A stretch of DNA of 64,000 bases from an uncultured SAR86 cluster bacterium (lineage in GTDB: Bacteria > Pseudomonadota > Gammaproteobacteria > Magnimaribacterales > D2472), in NCBI GenBank assembly GCA_905181595.1, contig CAJIYI010000001.1, positions 1,083,938 to 1,147,937 of the forward strand. The letters run 5' to 3'. Every line of letters begins with the position of its first letter. Position 1 is the first letter of the stretch. Position numbers and translations under genes: made by a program. Positions 17,498-26,463 of this stretch are shown here, piece after piece. The notes beneath the pieces were generated by a model, which saw only the letters and a list, made by a program, of their open reading frames with translations, was not told the origin of the DNA and ran no database searches.

Positions 17498-17734
17498 TCA
17501 GTCTACCCAAATTTTAACAACCTGCCCCCGATCATCCTTCATGGACCCCGTCACTATTAAAATAAAATCTATAATCCACCAAATACCGAATCCACCGATT
17601 GTAATAATAAATAAAATTGCTGAAGCGTAACGCTTAAGAAAAAATCTATGTGCACCTAAAGGCCAAGAGAGCACTAAAAATAATAAGAAAGTTGGAAGAA
17701 TTCTTTTTTCTGAAACATTAAAATGCTCATTCAT
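17498..17734 (-). CDS. TM2-domain small membrane protein
   Basis: Small protein with two hydrophobic helices, ILPTFLLFLVLSWPLGAHRFFL and SAILFIITIGGFGIWWIIDFILIVTG, joined by the G-x-H-R-F-F-L-x-R motif of the TM2 family. The ATG at 17734 (MNEHFNVSEKR, 78 residues) is preceded by GCGGAAGAT and overlaps the stop of the SDR upstream. An in-frame start at 17749 would add RAED only. It is predicted in the inner membrane. The family has no firmly known bacterial function. Confidence 0.85.
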   Translation of the reverse strand: MNEHFNVSEKRILPTFLLFLVLSWPLGAHRFFLKRYASAILFIITIGGFGIWWIIDFILIVTGSMKDDRGQVVKIWVD

Positions 17735-18524
17735 ATCTTCCGCCCGCAAGGCTGGAGCTCATTTTAATAACAAGGGATGTTGGCAAATTATTGCATAAAA
17801 AAGCAATGGTCTTATTTAGTAGCCCGGGAACCCAAGCACTCTTTCCTTTCATCATGGCGTCTACCGCACCTTTAGCAACTGTCTTAGAATCTTTTTTCAT
17901 AAAACTGGGTACTTCATCCATGGCATCTTGCATGCCACTAGCTGAATGAAACTCTGTCACAGTAAAACCAGGACATACATTGGTAGATGTAATGCCATGA
18001 CTCCGATAATTTAAATTTAAAGCATCACCAAATCTATTTACAAAAGTTTTAACTGGGCCATAAAGTGCTCCCCATCCTGTAGCTGGAGGAGCAAAAGCTG
18101 CCAAAGAAGATACCAACATAATTTTTCCTGATTTTTGCTTCAACATACCTGGGATAAATCTCTTGGTAAGTGCTACAACACTAGTTCCTAGAACTCGTAA
18201 GAATTTTTCTTCTTCCTCTTCACCAGTTTCATGAAATTTTTTATTGATGCTATAGCCAGCGTTATTTACTAAGATATTTACAGCATATTGATGAGAGTCA
18301 CAGAAACTAAAGATTGTTCCTGGAGCACTGGGCTCACTAAGATCAGCAACCACATAGTCTGCGTGCACTCCAAAGTCTAATGTTAATCGCTCAGCAATAT
18401 CTTTTAAACGATCCTCTCTTCTTGCTGTGAGTAAAATATTATGACCGCGGCTCGCAAGCTCACGAGCTATATCCAAACCAATGCCAGCAGTGCTACCAGT
18501 AATTAATGCATAATTTTTTGTCAT
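17727..18524 (-). CDS. SDR-family oxidoreductase (DltE-like)
   Basis: Short-chain dehydrogenase of 265 residues. The cofactor motif is ITGSTAGIGLDIARELASRG followed by NILLTARREDRL, which indicates NADP preference. NNAGYSINKKF, the catalytic serine in MLVSSLAAFAP and the Tyr/Lys pair in YGPVKTFVNRF complete the active site. NVCPGFTVTEFH follows. This subtype resembles DltE/YqjQ-like and fatty-acyl 3-ketoreductase SDRs. It is coupled to the TM2 protein downstream and lies 9 bases after the thioesterase. The substrate is unknown. Confidence 0.88.
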   Translation of the reverse strand: MTKNYALITGSTAGIGLDIARELASRGHNILLTARREDRLKDIAERLTLDFGVHADYVVADLSEPSAPGTIFSFCDSHQYAVNILVNNAGYSINKKFHETGEEEEEKFLRVLGTSVVALTKRFIPGMLKQKSGKIMLVSSLAAFAPPATGWGALYGPVKTFVNRFGDALNLNYRSHGITSTNVCPGFTVTEFHSASGMQDAMDEVPSFMKKDSKTVAKGAVDAMMKGKSAWVPGLLNKTIAFLCNNLPTSLVIKMSSSLAGGRYE

Positions 18525-18533
18525 ATTGAGCCT

Positions 18534-19019
18534 TTAAGTGTTTGGTTCTAAATCTTTAATCTTCAATCTTACATCATAAGGAATTAGGCCTTTAGCATCG
18601 TGGGCTTTCTTGATGGCAAAAACCTTTTCTAATCTTTTAGGATCCATCGGAGACATCCTCCTCTCACTCATATCAATATGACCTTCTACAGTCTCATACA
18701 TTGCACAAATTACCTCATCTTTATCAAACAAAGCGCCAATCATATGAAATAGTTTCGCATTAACATTAAACAATCTGAAGGCAGGAAAAATCTTATCGCC
18801 CAAAAGAAACTCTTTTTTAAATCTATAATTATCTTCAAGAGTAAATGAAGAAAACCCGCTCTCTAAATACTCTTCATCAAAACCAAAATCTTTAGTGGTA
18901 AATTCCCAGCCTTGCTCAAAGACTGCTTTGATGTGGTTAACATTCATGTGACCGTTAAAATCGCACATATCCTCAGTTACAGTAACTTCCTTGCCTATGT
19001 ATGGAAAAAGATTTTTCAT
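18534..19019 (-). CDS. Hotdog-fold thioesterase-like protein
   Basis: A 161-residue protein of the 4-hydroxybenzoyl-CoA thioesterase superfamily. The N-terminal block VTEDMCDFNGHMNVNHIKAVFEQG contains the D-x-N-G-H-M-N signature that forms the active-site helix. YRFKKEFLLGDKIFPAFRLFNV follows on the central sheet. It probably hydrolyses an acyl-CoA in the cytosol; the substrate is unknown. It shares a run with an SDR, suggesting a small lipid-related unit. Its start lies 22 bases from the nearest possible hflX start on the other strand. Confidence 0.82.
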   Translation of the reverse strand: MKNLFPYIGKEVTVTEDMCDFNGHMNVNHIKAVFEQGWEFTTKDFGFDEEYLESGFSSFTLEDNYRFKKEFLLGDKIFPAFRLFNVNAKLFHMIGALFDKDEVICAMYETVEGHIDMSERRMSPMDPKRLEKVFAIKKAHDAKGLIPYDVRLKIKDLEPNT

Positions 19020-19041
19020 GCCTGATTAATTATTTAAAAGA

Positions 19042-19716
19042 ATGGATTGTGAGCAAATATTAAAAGATTTGCAAATGATTAACTCTGTTTTCATGAAAGG
19101 ATTTAAGTACAATAAACATTTATTAAATAGGATTTACTACTTGGAAAAAACATCGGCTCCTGCTGACCATCGAGCAATCATCGTATCGGTTGATCTTTTA
19201 AGATCGTCTCCCAAAGAATCTAATAGCTTTAACTCTAATGAATTCCTAGATCTTTCTAACTCAGCTGGGTTAGTAATTGAAGACCATATATTTTCAAAAC
19301 AAAATTTTGTATCAGCCAGTCACTTTCTGACAAAAGGAAAGGTGGAGGAGCTAAAGACATTAGTAACTGAAAAAGATATCAAATTAGTCTTATTGGATTG
19401 TGAGCTATCTCCCTCGCAAGAGAGAAATTTAGAAACGGTTCTATGCGCAAGAGTTCTAGATAGAACAGGTTTAATCCTAGATATTTTTGCTACTAGGGCT
19501 CAAAGTGATATTGGAAAATTACAAGTAGAACTTGCTCAACTTAGCTTTCTTTCTACGCGACTGGTCCGAGGGTGGAGTCACTTGGAGCGACAAAAGGGAG
19601 GAATCGGACTTAGGGGCCCAGGTGAGACTCAGTTAGAAACAGATAGACGTTTAGTTGGCAATAGAATTAAGCAATTAAAAAATAGGCTTAAAAAACAGCA
19701 TAATCAAAAAATTTAA
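19042..19716 (+). CDS. hflX: GTPase HflX, N-terminal part (gene split by frameshifts)
   Basis: HflX is a ribosome-associated GTPase that splits stalled or stressed 70S ribosomes. This part holds the HflX N-terminal domain (SAGLVIEDHIFSKQNFVSASHFLTKGKVEEL, LLDCELSPSQERNLE) and the signature GGIGLRGPGETQLETDRRLV. The frame stops at 19714 after HNQKI because the A-run at 19706-19711 is one base short. With one more A it continues NLNRYSRKKGENKLVALVGYTNAGKT. The ATG at 19042 leaves only 22 bases to the divergent gene. TTG at 19141 (LEKTSAPADHR), with AGGA 8 bases upstream, is an equally plausible start. Confidence 0.85.
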   Translation: MDCEQILKDLQMINSVFMKGFKYNKHLLNRIYYLEKTSAPADHRAIIVSVDLLRSSPKESNSFNSNEFLDLSNSAGLVIEDHIFSKQNFVSASHFLTKGKVEELKTLVTEKDIKLVLLDCELSPSQERNLETVLCARVLDRTGLILDIFATRAQSDIGKLQVELAQLSFLSTRLVRGWSHLERQKGGIGLRGPGETQLETDRRLVGNRIKQLKNRLKKQHNQKI

Positions 19717-20440
19717 ATCGGTATTCAAGAAAAAAAGGAGAGAACAAATTAGTTGCTCTCGTAGGCTATACCAATGCAGGCAAAACCTCGCTTTTTAACA
19801 CATTAACTAAAGGTGGTCTTTATGCTGCAGATAAGCTATTTGCTACTTTAGATACAACTACCAGAAAAGCAGACTTTAAATCTAAAGCCCTAAGCACGGT
19901 ATTGTTTTCAGATACAGTAGGATTCATTTCAAACCTTCCAACAAAGCTCATCGAATCATTTAAAGCAACGTTAGATGACTTATCCTCAGCAGATCTCTTT
20001 GCTTCATGTTGTGGATGCCGCAGACCCGGAGAGTGATTTTAAAGTTCAACAAGTTAACTTAATACTTAGATGATCTTGGGGTTGATAAAATACCTCAGAT
20101 TAGAGTGTTAAATAAAAGTGACTTAACATCAGATACCTTGATAAAACCATCGAGTAATGAACATCCAGAAATCAAAGTTTCTGCTGAGACTGGAGATGGT
20201 TTAGATCAACTAAAAACTCAAATATCTGAAATGCTTTTTGGAGAAATTCTTACGGGTTGGATCTATTTTTCACCAACACAGGCTTCAATTAGATCAAAGT
20301 TATTTGATTCAGGTTGCATACTTAAGGAAGAAGTTGATGAGAGTGGTAGCTTTCGATCATTTATAGAAATAAGTAAAAGTATGTTGCAGCAATTGGATAA
20401 CTTAGAAGGGGCTAATACCCTTAAATCCATATCTATATAA
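19712..20440 (+). pseudogene. hflX: HflX GTPase and C-terminal part, with two further frameshifts
   Basis: Continuation of HflX in other frames. The G-domain is readable: P-loop LVGYTNAGKTSLFNTL, G2/G3 region LFATLDTTTRKA and FSDTVGFISNLP, then HVVDAADPESDF and NKSD. Reading requires removal of one T in the run at 19998-20000 and of the extra A at 20068. The last part, 20105-20440, is open and ends with a C-terminal HflX domain (GEILTGWIYFSPTQASIRSKLFDSG). Every conserved motif survives, so this is either a very recent pseudogene or, more likely, a sequence with indel errors. Confidence 0.8.
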
Positions 20441-20468
20441 AAAAAGAGCCGCAAAAGCGACTCTTTTT
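20441..20468. terminator. Bidirectional rho-independent terminator
   Basis: AAAAAGAGcCGC and GCGaCTCTTTTT pair around an AAAA loop, with an A-run on one side and a T-run on the other. It therefore reads as a terminator in both directions. It sits between the convergent hflX and lipoprotein genes, where a shared terminator is expected. Confidence 0.85.
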
Positions 20469-20481
20469 AAAAACTTCTTAA

Positions 20482-21311
20482 TTAAGAAAAATCTGGGTCA
20501 CTTGGATCAAAGAATACTTGTCCGTTTGATATCTCGGGAGCAGAACAAGTGCTAACTGCTTCCATTTGAATCTTAGCATCGCCGCCTGTCTCTTCCCATA
20601 AACTATTTCCTTCACTCATGGTCTCAAGATTTTCATGAAAATTTGCAAACCAGAAGTCCTCTTCGGCAGTTGCATCATCGGGGAAATAAATTCCATAAGC
20701 ATAAAAGCCGCTAGTTTGTGATTGATCTATATTATCAAGCCAAGAATTATATTGAATCAAGACATTAGACAGATCTTCCTGACTCTTTCCTTCGTTTAAG
20801 GTGCAGGCACTAAAACTTGCTGAAAATGAGCCATCATCGGGAGTGTCTCCAAAAGCATATGGATTATAAGGGAATATAAAGTCGTATCCTTCTCTATTTT
20901 CTCCATCACATTGCAAGACCGAAGAATATTTTTCACCCCATGCTGAACCCTCTTCACTTCCAAGCCATTCTTGCCATCCCGCATCAGCCTCTTCTTTAGA
21001 AGACCAACTTAGCTCCCACCAATTATTAAATGAAGTATTGTCATCAGTAACCGTTGCATAACCCCAAGCACCTAGCATAGATTCAGTTTTTTCAAGACCT
21101 CTCCATGCAGCAATCGCCTCATCTAAGGCTGCTTGACTGTAATCTTCACCAGCAGTGCACTGCATGAACTCATTGTACAAAACATAATTTGTTGCATCCC
21201 AGGCCACTGGATCAGCTATTGATGGATCAATGCTTGGTTCTTCACCATTTGAGCAAGACATTAGACCATAAAAGGTATAGCCATCAAAGCTATTTTAAAA
21301 TTCTTATTCAT
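20482..21311 (-). CDS. Predicted lipoprotein with two related domains; signal peptide frameshifted
   Basis: The open frame from ATG at 21261 starts MSCSNGEEPS (259 residues). Upstream, an ATG at 21311 with the ribosome site AGAGAAGAG opens MNKNFKIALMAIPFMV. Adding one T near 21263 joins the two frames as a signal peptide with lipobox LMSC, so the gene most likely begins at 21311. The mature part is acidic and rich in Trp, Ser and Glu. It contains two similar units of about 105 residues: one from FMQCTAGEDYSQAALDEAIAAW, one from FSACTLNEGKSQEDLSNVLIQY. Each carries an initial Cys and aromatic G-x-Y segments. Probably exported and outer-membrane bound; function unknown. Confidence 0.75.
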
Positions 21312-21402
21312 TATTCTCTTCTCTTTCTTTAAATTTATTCTTTCTTCTAAAAATTAGCCTTAAACTATACTATAACTTTCATTAAAAATAAATTCGGTTT
21401 TC

Positions 21403-22995
21403 ATGGCTCAAAAACACATAGATGCTCTAATTATTGGTGGCGGTCATAATGGTCTGGTCTGTGCATACTACTTAGCTAAAAAGGGTCTTAATGTTCATAT
21501 CTATGAAAAGAGAGCTATTGTCAGGTGGCGCTGCTGTCACTGAAGAGTTTCACCCTGGCTTTAGAAACTCTAGCTGCAAGCTATACAGTTAGCTTGCTCA
21601 ATCCTGTAATCATTAAAGATATGCGGCTCAAAGAGCTTCGGATTAGAGATTGTAAAACGTCCTATTTCTAATTTTTTGCCCATCGATGATTCAACCTTTT
21701 TAAAATTAGGTGGTGGCTTAGAAAAAACTCAAAAAGAGTTTATAAAATTTTCTGAAAAAGATGCTGCAAGACTACCAGAATACTATGAACGAATTGAAGC
21801 GGTAGCAGATGTATTAAGAGATCTCTCAATCAAAACTCCACCAAATCCTAAGCAGGGAATAAAAGCAGCTTTAAATGCAGCTCTTCAACTTTGGCCCATT
21901 GCCACAAAAGGCAATCAAGTTCACCGAGATGTTTACGATCTGTTTACTAAAAGTGCTCGCTCATTTCTTGATTCCTGGTTTGAAAATGAGCATGTTAAAG
22001 CCGCATTTGGCTTCGATGCAATTGTAGGAAATTTTGCTAGCCCGGATACTCCGGGCTCAGCATATGTTTTGTTGCACCATGTATTTGGAGAGGTCAACGG
22101 AGAGAAAGGCGCATGGGGTCATGCAATCGGTGGAATGGGTTCTATTACTAAAGCTATGCAGCAAGCCTGCGAGGATGAGGGAGTAAAAATTTATACAGAC
22201 GCCTCAGTTGAAAGAGTCATTGTAAATAATGGCGCGGCTATTGGGATTCAATTAGAGAATGGCTCAACAATTGAAGCTAAGAAAATAATCTCCAATTTAA
22301 ATCCAAAGCTTCTTTATAAAAAACTGATAGATGAAAAAGACTTAGATCCAGAATTTAATCGAAAAATGGATGGGTACAAGTGTGGTTCGGGAACTTTTCG
22401 GATGAATGTGGCATTGTCAGAGTTACCAGATTTCTTATCTCTTCCAGGCAAAGATATTGCTGAACATCATCAAAGTGGGATTGTGATTGCACCGACCCTC
22501 GACTATATGGACAAAGCATATATCGATGCCAAGGTCCATGGATGGTCTAGCAATCCCATAGTTGAAATGTTGATACCATCAACAATGGACGATACTCTCG
22601 CCCCACCAGGGCAGCATGTTGCATCGTTGTTTTGCCAACAATTTTCTCCACAATTATCAGGAGAGAGGTCTTGGCATGATTTTAGATTAGAGGCAGCAGA
22701 TACTATTATTGAAACTGTAAATAATCATGCTCCTAATTTTAAAAATTCTATTTTAGGAACAATGATCCTCTCCCCATTAGATCTTGAAGAGAAATTTGGA
22801 TTAACTGATGGGGACATTATGCATGGACAGATGACTCTAGATCAGATGTGGGCGGCTAGACCTATATTAAATTATGGTGACTATCGCGGTCCTCTAAAAT
22901 CTCTCTATATGTGTGGCTCAGGAACTCATCCTGGAGGTGGAGTTACTGGTTTGCCTGGAAGAAATGCAGCAAGAGAAATCTTAAAAGACGGCTAA
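21403..22995 (+). CDS. PYROXD2/phytoene-desaturase-like FAD oxidoreductase, N-terminus frameshifted
   Basis: The long open part (21676-22995, 439 residues) carries the family's substrate and C-terminal FAD domains: GGMGSITKAMQQACEDEGVKIYTDASVERVIV and, at the end, MCGSGTHPGGGVTGLPGRNAAREIL. The N-terminal FAD motif lies upstream in other frames: ATG at 21403 gives HIDALIIGGGHNGLVCAYYLAKKGL. Removing single extra bases at 21523 (A), 21578/21579 (A) and 21639 (C) restores GGAAVTEEFHPGFRNSSC and SYTVSLLNPVIIKDM in one frame. The rebuilt protein is about 530 residues. GGGHNGLV and GGAAVTEE point to the PYROXD2 branch rather than CrtI proper. The substrate is unknown. Confidence 0.82.
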
Positions 22996-22997
22996 GC

Positions 22998-24368
22998 TTA
23001 AATCGAAGACGTCTCAGACTCTAAAGTTGCAAAATACTCTCTTGCCTTTTCAATCACCTTAGGTGCAAGCCAAACTGATGAAATTAATGTTGGTATCGCC
23101 ATAAATGCAAATGAAAGATCAATCACAGCAATAGCAGTCTTTACGGGTATTACTGCGAAGACAACAACAAAGAAAATGATGACCCACTGATAAATTTTTA
23201 CTCCTTTTTTGCCAAATAAAAATTGAGCACAAGCAGATCCATAAAATGAATAAGTAAAGATAGTGCTGGCTCCAAAGCTGACAACGCAGATAAGTAAAAT
23301 TGCATATCCCACTGGACCAAGAAGAACGCTAAATGCTTCTGCGGTCAATTTAACACCCTCGACACCCGGTCCTATGTCCAACCAGACTCCTGAAATAATA
23401 ATTAACAAAGCTGTCGATGTGCACATGATCAAAGTATCAAAAATAGGTCCAAGCATAGCAACCAAACCTTGCTTGACCGGATTAGAGGTCTTAGCAGCAC
23501 CATGAACAAGCGATTCTGTTCCTATCCCTGCCTCGTTAGAATGAGCGCTTCTTTTAACGCCCATGATAATTACAGCGATAACACTTCCTCCAGCAACTGC
23601 CGAACCTGTAAAAGCATCCTCTATGATGATTTGAAATGCAGGGATGACTGACTCAAAGTTGAGTATTAGCGCAACCATGACAGAACCAAAATATAAGATA
23701 CTCATTGAGGGGACAAGCCATTGAGAAACCTTTGCTATCCTCACCAGCCCACCAAAAATTACAGCTCCAGTGATCATAGCTAAAATGATTCCAGCCATTA
23801 AATTGAAATATTTGAACTCAAAGATTGGTAAGGTCTCAAGCATCTGAACCATTTGATTGCTTTGAAATCCTGGTAAAGCACCAATTAAACCAGCGGCTGC
23901 AAAAAAATATGCCAATGGCATCATGGACTTAGGCAATGCATTTTTAATAATGTACATCGGTCCGCTGCGAACTGTTCCATCTTCATCAACATCTCGATAC
24001 ATCACAGATAAAGTACAAGTAAAAAATTTAGTAGCTATGCCTACAATTGCAGTTATCCACATCCAAAAAATTACTCCTGGACCACCATAACCAATAGCCA
24101 GGGCAACACCAGAAATATTTCCAAGACCAATCGTGCCGGATAATGCTGTGGTTAAAGCTTGAAAATGGGTAACTTCTCCGATGTCCTCTTCTTTTGTATG
24201 CTTGCCTCTTATGAGCTCAAAGGCATGGAGGATGTATTTAAAAGGAGTGAGTTTTGAGTAAAAAAGAAAAAATATTCCTGCTCCCACAAGGAATGGAGCA
24301 TTCCACTCCCAAACAAAATCAGAAAATGCAATTATCAATTCAGAAATATTAGATATCAGATTTTCCAT
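22998..24368 (-). CDS. AGCS-family sodium:alanine/glycine symporter
   Basis: Inner-membrane transporter of 456 residues with about ten hydrophobic segments. The family signature follows the first helices: FQALTTALSGTIGLGNISGVALAIGYGGPGVIFWMW. A second conserved region is MGVKRSAHSNEAGIGTESLVHGAA, and the late helices include LLGPVGYAILLICVVSFGAST. The AGCS family imports alanine or glycine with Na+. Some members differ in amino-acid preference, which cannot be read here. It converges on the PYROXD2-like gene with a 2-base gap. Confidence 0.92.
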   Translation of the reverse strand: MENLISNISELIIAFSDFVWEWNAPFLVGAGIFFLFYSKLTPFKYILHAFELIRGKHTKEEDIGEVTHFQALTTALSGTIGLGNISGVALAIGYGGPGVIFWMWITAIVGIATKFFTCTLSVMYRDVDEDGTVRSGPMYIIKNALPKSMMPLAYFFAAAGLIGALPGFQSNQMVQMLETLPIFEFKYFNLMAGIILAMITGAVIFGGLVRIAKVSQWLVPSMSILYFGSVMVALILNFESVIPAFQIIIEDAFTGSAVAGGSVIAVIIMGVKRSAHSNEAGIGTESLVHGAAKTSNPVKQGLVAMLGPIFDTLIMCTSTALLIIISGVWLDIGPGVEGVKLTAEAFSVLLGPVGYAILLICVVSFGASTIFTYSFYGSACAQFLFGKKGVKIYQWVIIFFVVVFAVIPVKTAIAVIDLSFAFMAIPTLISSVWLAPKVIEKAREYFATLESETSSI

Positions 24369-24403
24369 GCACTCAATTACAAAAGTAAAATTCTATTGTA
24401 GAG

Positions 24404-25012
24404 CTATCCAAAGTGTTCTGCATGAAAATCTTGGATATCTGGATCAACCAAAGCATCTCGAATTTTTAATTCTTGATAAAGGTTTAAAGAGTCTAAAGTT
24501 TTGCATCGGCTTAAAGCAACGTATGCCTGTCCAGTTGCAAATGCTCCCTCTCCCAAATCAACCGAGCAACTTTCTAGGGTTAGGCCCTGAGCCTTATGAA
24601 TAGTAACTGCCCATCCAAGCTTTAAAGGGAATTGCTTAAAAGAAGAAACAATCTCTTCTTCCATCTCATCGTTATATTCATCGTAAACATATTTAACTTT
24701 ATTCCACTCTTCTCTTTTTACCTTAAAAACCTCTTTCCCAACTTTTACTTTAATCACTTTTTTATTTTTATCCGAGCAATCAATCACAACTCCAATGGTG
24801 CCATTGACCCAGCGACCATCTGGATCATTTTTAATAAACATGACTTTGCGTCCTCTTTTACTCGAAGTTCTCGCGGAGCAGGTAAGATCGTTTTCATTCA
24901 GATCTCCCTGCTCTCTTGATTTAGCAGCGGTTGCTGGGCCTTCAATAAGATTTAACATCTCTTCATTAATTTGTTCGGCGCGGTATTTGCGTGATGTAAT
25001 AATCAGGAGGAC
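24404..25012 (-). CDS. PIF1-type helicase, C-terminal part (frameshifted)
   Basis: C-terminal half of a superfamily 1B helicase. Reading starts in the segment LIITSRKYRAEQINEEML (motif IV region). An ATG-initiated reading from 24958 is contained within it. GWAVTIHKAQGLTLESCSVDLGEGAFATGQAYVALSRC covers motifs V and VI of the PIF1/RecD family. The upstream half is in another frame. The first switch needs one T added to the T-run at 25151-25156, and the second needs one base added near 25012 (GAG|TCC). Both are single-base losses. The intact protein would be about 435 residues. Confidence 0.83.
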   Translation of the reverse strand, partial: VLLIITSRKYRAEQINEEMLNLIEGPATAAKSREQGDLNENDLTCSARTSSKRGRKVMFIKNDPDGRWVNGTIGVVIDCSDKNKKVIKVKVGKEVFKVKREEWNKVKYVYDEYNDEMEEEIVSSFKQFPLKLGWAVTIHKAQGLTLESCSVDLGEGAFATGQAYVALSRCKTLDSLNLYQELKIRDALVDPDIQDFHAEHFG

Positions 25013-25712
25013 TCAGTATTAAATTCTGGGTTATGACATGCGCTATTAATTCTTGAAATTGATTCTTCTAGGTTTTCTCCTAAACGCACATCGTTCAATA
25101 AAGCATAAAACTCTTCATCGTCTTTTTGCCTGAAAGAACTTGTAAGCTCAAAAAATGATGGGTTGTGATCTCTTTGTAACTAAGAGCGCTAAAGAAATAA
25201 ACAGAGTCATATTTTTCAAAGATTGCTGATTCTTCATGATCTTTTACCACTGGGGGTAATTGAAAAAGGTCTCCACAAGCAAGAACATGAATTCCACCGA
25301 AAGGCTCAGAGGAATTACGATGTATTTTTAACGTCTCAGAAATTGCATCAAGCATTGGAGCTCTTACCATTGAAATTTCATCAATAATTAATAGCTCAAG
25401 TTTTTTTAACAGTTTTTTGAACCGGGGATCTTTTGATTCTTGAATATTTGGAAAAGTATCAAAGCCTATTCTAAAGGCTGAATTAATTGTGCTGCCACCA
25501 ATATTTAACGCAGCCACACCAGTAGGAGCAACTACCATTTTTCGCAAGAGACACTCATCTTTAACTCTTTCAATCAGAGTGGTCTTACCGGTTCCAGCAG
25601 CACCAGTGAGATAGATAAAATGTTGAGAATCTTCCTCTTCTAATAACTCTAAAATGCTTTCTAATTTACTATCAAATACAGAAGTAGGATTGTCTGAATC
25701 TGGAGATGTCAT
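25013..25712 (-). CDS. PIF1-type helicase, N-terminal ATPase part (frameshifted)
   Basis: The frame from ATG at 25712 holds Walker A FIYLTGAAGTGKTTLIERV, motif Ia VVAPTGVAALNIGGSTIN, Walker B LELLIIDEISMVRAPML, and motif III LACGDLFQLPPVV. These are diagnostic for PIF1/RecD2-like 5'-3' DNA helicases. The frame breaks after KEITTHH. Adding one T there continues FFELTSSFRQKDDEEFYALLNDVRLGENLEESISRIN, a normal PIF1 segment, down to about 25012. Probably one functional gene with the 24404-25012 part. It may resolve G-quadruplexes or stalled forks, by family analogy. Confidence 0.85.
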
Positions 25713-25791
25713 AGATAAAAAAGATAGAAGAAATGTATGATGAAATTTTACCAGTTACTATATAAATCGTGGGAAATAAAAGAAAGAAATA

Positions 25792-26325
25792 ATGAAGGAA
25801 TTTACTCATCGAATTGCTACATATGAAGACATTCCAACCATAGAAGTATTGATGGAACTTTCTATTAATCAGTTATTGGGGCCATTGCTTTCAGCCGAGC
25901 AACTAGAAGCCTCTTTTGACAGCATGGGTCTAGATGACCAGCTTATTAAGGATGGAACTTACTTTATGATTTTCTGTGATGAAGTTTTTGTTGGTTGTGG
26001 TGGCTGGAGCAACAGAGAGACACTGTTTGGTGGGAACCATACCCCCAACAGAGATGATAATTTTTTAGATCCCTTAAAAGATTCTGCAAGGATACGTGCA
26101 ATGTACACTCATCCAGATTGGGCAAGGCAAGGCATAGGGTCGCTGGTGATGCATTTAGGCGAAAATGCAGCCAAAAAATTAGGCTTTAAAAAATGTGAGT
26201 TAATGGCAACACAATCCGGAAAACTTTTGTATGAAACTCAAGGTTATGAGCCTATCGAGGATATTTTATATAAAACTGAAACTGGTAAAACGGTTCCAAT
26301 GATTCGCATGGAAAAGATTATTTAG
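25792..26325 (+). CDS. GNAT-family N-acetyltransferase
   Basis: A 177-residue acetyltransferase. The acetyl-CoA binding motif A is RIRAMYTHPDWARQGIGSLVMHLGENAAKKLG, with the pyrophosphate loop R-x-x-G-I-G, followed by motif B LMATQSGKLLYETQGYEP. EDIPTIEVLMELSINQL at the start is the usual beta1-alpha1 region. The acceptor substrate is not evident. It ends 4 bases before the 3' end of tRNA-Ser on the opposite strand. Confidence 0.88.
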   Translation: MKEFTHRIATYEDIPTIEVLMELSINQLLGPLLSAEQLEASFDSMGLDDQLIKDGTYFMIFCDEVFVGCGGWSNRETLFGGNHTPNRDDNFLDPLKDSARIRAMYTHPDWARQGIGSLVMHLGENAAKKLGFKKCELMATQSGKLLYETQGYEPIEDILYKTETGKTVPMIRMEKII

Positions 26326-26329
26326 AGAC

Positions 26330-26419
26330 TGGCGGAGAGTGAGGGATTCGAACCCTCGATACAGTTACCCATATACCTCCTTAGCAGGGAGGCGCTTTCG
26401 ACCACTCAGCCAACTCTCC
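26330..26419 (-). tRNA. tRNA-Ser (anticodon GCU)
   Basis: A 90-base type II tRNA with CCA encoded. The acceptor GGAGAGT pairs with ACTCTCC, followed by discriminator G and CCA. The anticodon loop CTGCTAA gives GCU, reading AGC/AGU serine codons. The extra arm (about GGTATATGGGTAACTGTATC) is long, as required for serine. GGTTCGAATCC forms the T-loop region. Confidence 0.95.
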
Positions 26420-26463
26420 GATTTTGGAAAAGAATTATAACGCTTTAAAATAAGAAAATAACA

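Noticed and set aside
19704-20070. Programmed ribosomal frameshifting in hflX
   Set aside because: Three separate shifts without slippery heptamers or a downstream hairpin do not fit a programmed event, and hflX is not known to use one.
26330-26419. tRNA-Ser as an integration site for a mobile element
   Set aside because: No integrase gene, direct repeat of the tRNA 3' end or cargo is present; the flanks are housekeeping genes.
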